From: Agrobacterium albertimagni AOL15 | GTDB taxonomy: Bacteria; Pseudomonadota; Alphaproteobacteria; Rhizobiales; Rhizobiaceae | Length of the DNA: 64,000 nucleotides | NCBI RefSeq assembly: GCF_000300855.1 | Contig: NZ_ALJF01000015.1 | Location: 36,862-100,861 of the forward strand | Reading direction: 5' to 3' | Shown: in pieces, positions 63,823-64,000 of the stretch | How the letters are laid out: every line of letters starts with the position of its first letter | Position numbering within the stretch: position 1 is the first letter of the stretch | Position numbers and translations under genes: made by a program | Notes under the pieces: generated by a model | The model's input: the letters and a program-made list of their open reading frames with translations, nothing else | What the model was told of the DNA's origin: nothing | Databases searched by the model: none

Positions 63823-64000
63823 TCACTCCTCTCTGAAGGCCCTCGTGATCTGGTCGGTGAATGGCTTTGCGAGGAACGAGATGACGGTTCTTTCTTCGGT
63901 TTCGATATAGACTTCGACGGGCATGCCCGGGGTGAGTTTTGTCGCGAGATCGCCGAGGTCACTGGGGGAGAACGTCACGCTGGTCTTGTAGAAGGGCAGG
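63823..64000 (-). CDS. HlyD-family type I secretion adaptor, C-terminal part (cut by window edge)
   Basis: The last ~58 residues read LPFYKTSVTFSPSDLGDLAT, KLTPGMPVEVYIETEERTVI and SFLAKPFTDQITRAFREE. This is the conserved C terminus of the periplasmic membrane-fusion protein of type I secretion systems (HlyD/PrsE): LxPGMPVEVxIxTxxRT...KPxxDQ...AFREE. The rest lies beyond the right edge, where an ABC exporter gene would be expected. Confidence 0.85.
   Translation of the reverse strand, partial: LPFYKTSVTFSPSDLGDLATKLTPGMPVEVYIETEERTVISFLAKPFTDQITRAFREE

Noticed and set aside
1..64000. CRISPR array
   Set aside because: No regularly spaced short direct repeats were seen anywhere in the window.

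Overview
The window reads as a stretch of an alphaproteobacterial genome, most likely Rhizobiaceae (Rhizobium/Agrobacterium/Ensifer-like). The basis is protein-level character (spermidine/putrescine-type ABC operons, a complete Lsr system, FecIR-controlled siderophore uptake, an AcoR-type sigma54 activator), high GC and many 4-bp start/stop overlaps. The many ABC systems and the decayed mobile DNA suggest an accessory replicon (megaplasmid or chromid) or a variable chromosomal region. No core housekeeping gene, rRNA, complete tRNA or CRISPR array was seen. All family calls come from reading the sequence; no database search was run.

Layout. 0-5.6 kb: part of a binding-protein-dependent ABC transporter with two paralogous AfuA/FbpA-like binding proteins, facing a two-component system. 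5.9-8.0 kb: a DUF1349 protein and a staphylococcal-nuclease-like protein. 8.0-13 kb: a frameshifted unknown gene, an AbiE-like antitoxin/nucleotidyltransferase pair with two 16-bp palindromic operators, an IS21 istB remnant, and a ParDE module broken in both genes. 13-25 kb: one 12-gene minus-strand operon with a polyamine-type ABC transporter (one permease pair, two ATPases, one exported and one signal-less binding protein), two SDR dehydrogenases, a PgdA/cyclic-imidase-like metal hydrolase, a small CxxC protein, a CobW-type GTPase and an amidase. A GntR regulator with two HTH domains lies opposite. 26.5-32 kb: a PxpABC + biotin carboxylase + BCCP operon under a divergent LysR gene.

32-37.4 kb: an AcoR-like sigma54 activator, then a strong sigma54 promoter with a perfect upstream dyad, a butanediol-dehydrogenase-like gene and a flavin monooxygenase. 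38-46.4 kb: a hydroxamate-type siderophore uptake operon (FhuC/B/D-like, STN-containing TonB receptor) with FecR and FecI. 46.7-48 kb: gene debris (truncated AAA ATPase, ABC ATPase, SDR) around a repeat also found near 12.6 kb. 48-57 kb: AI-2 uptake and processing, lsrGKR facing lsrACDB, with a class II aldolase gene where LsrF would be expected. 57-61.7 kb: a PIN-domain toxin/antitoxin pair, a 786-aa tyrosine recombinase-like protein, and remnants of a tRNA T-arm, a HipA toxin and a serine recombinase, which together look like the edge of a genomic island. 61.8-64 kb: a second two-component system and the end of a type I secretion adaptor gene.

How it may work together. The 13-31 kb block looks like a catabolic unit for a small cyclic or amide nitrogen compound: import, ring opening by the imidase-like enzyme, hydrolysis of the half-amide by the amidase, and possibly ATP/biotin-dependent N-carboxylation and hydrolysis of a lactam by the second operon. 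The substrate is inference. The Lsr region is the best supported: the LsrB homologue keeps all six AI-2 contact residues in register.
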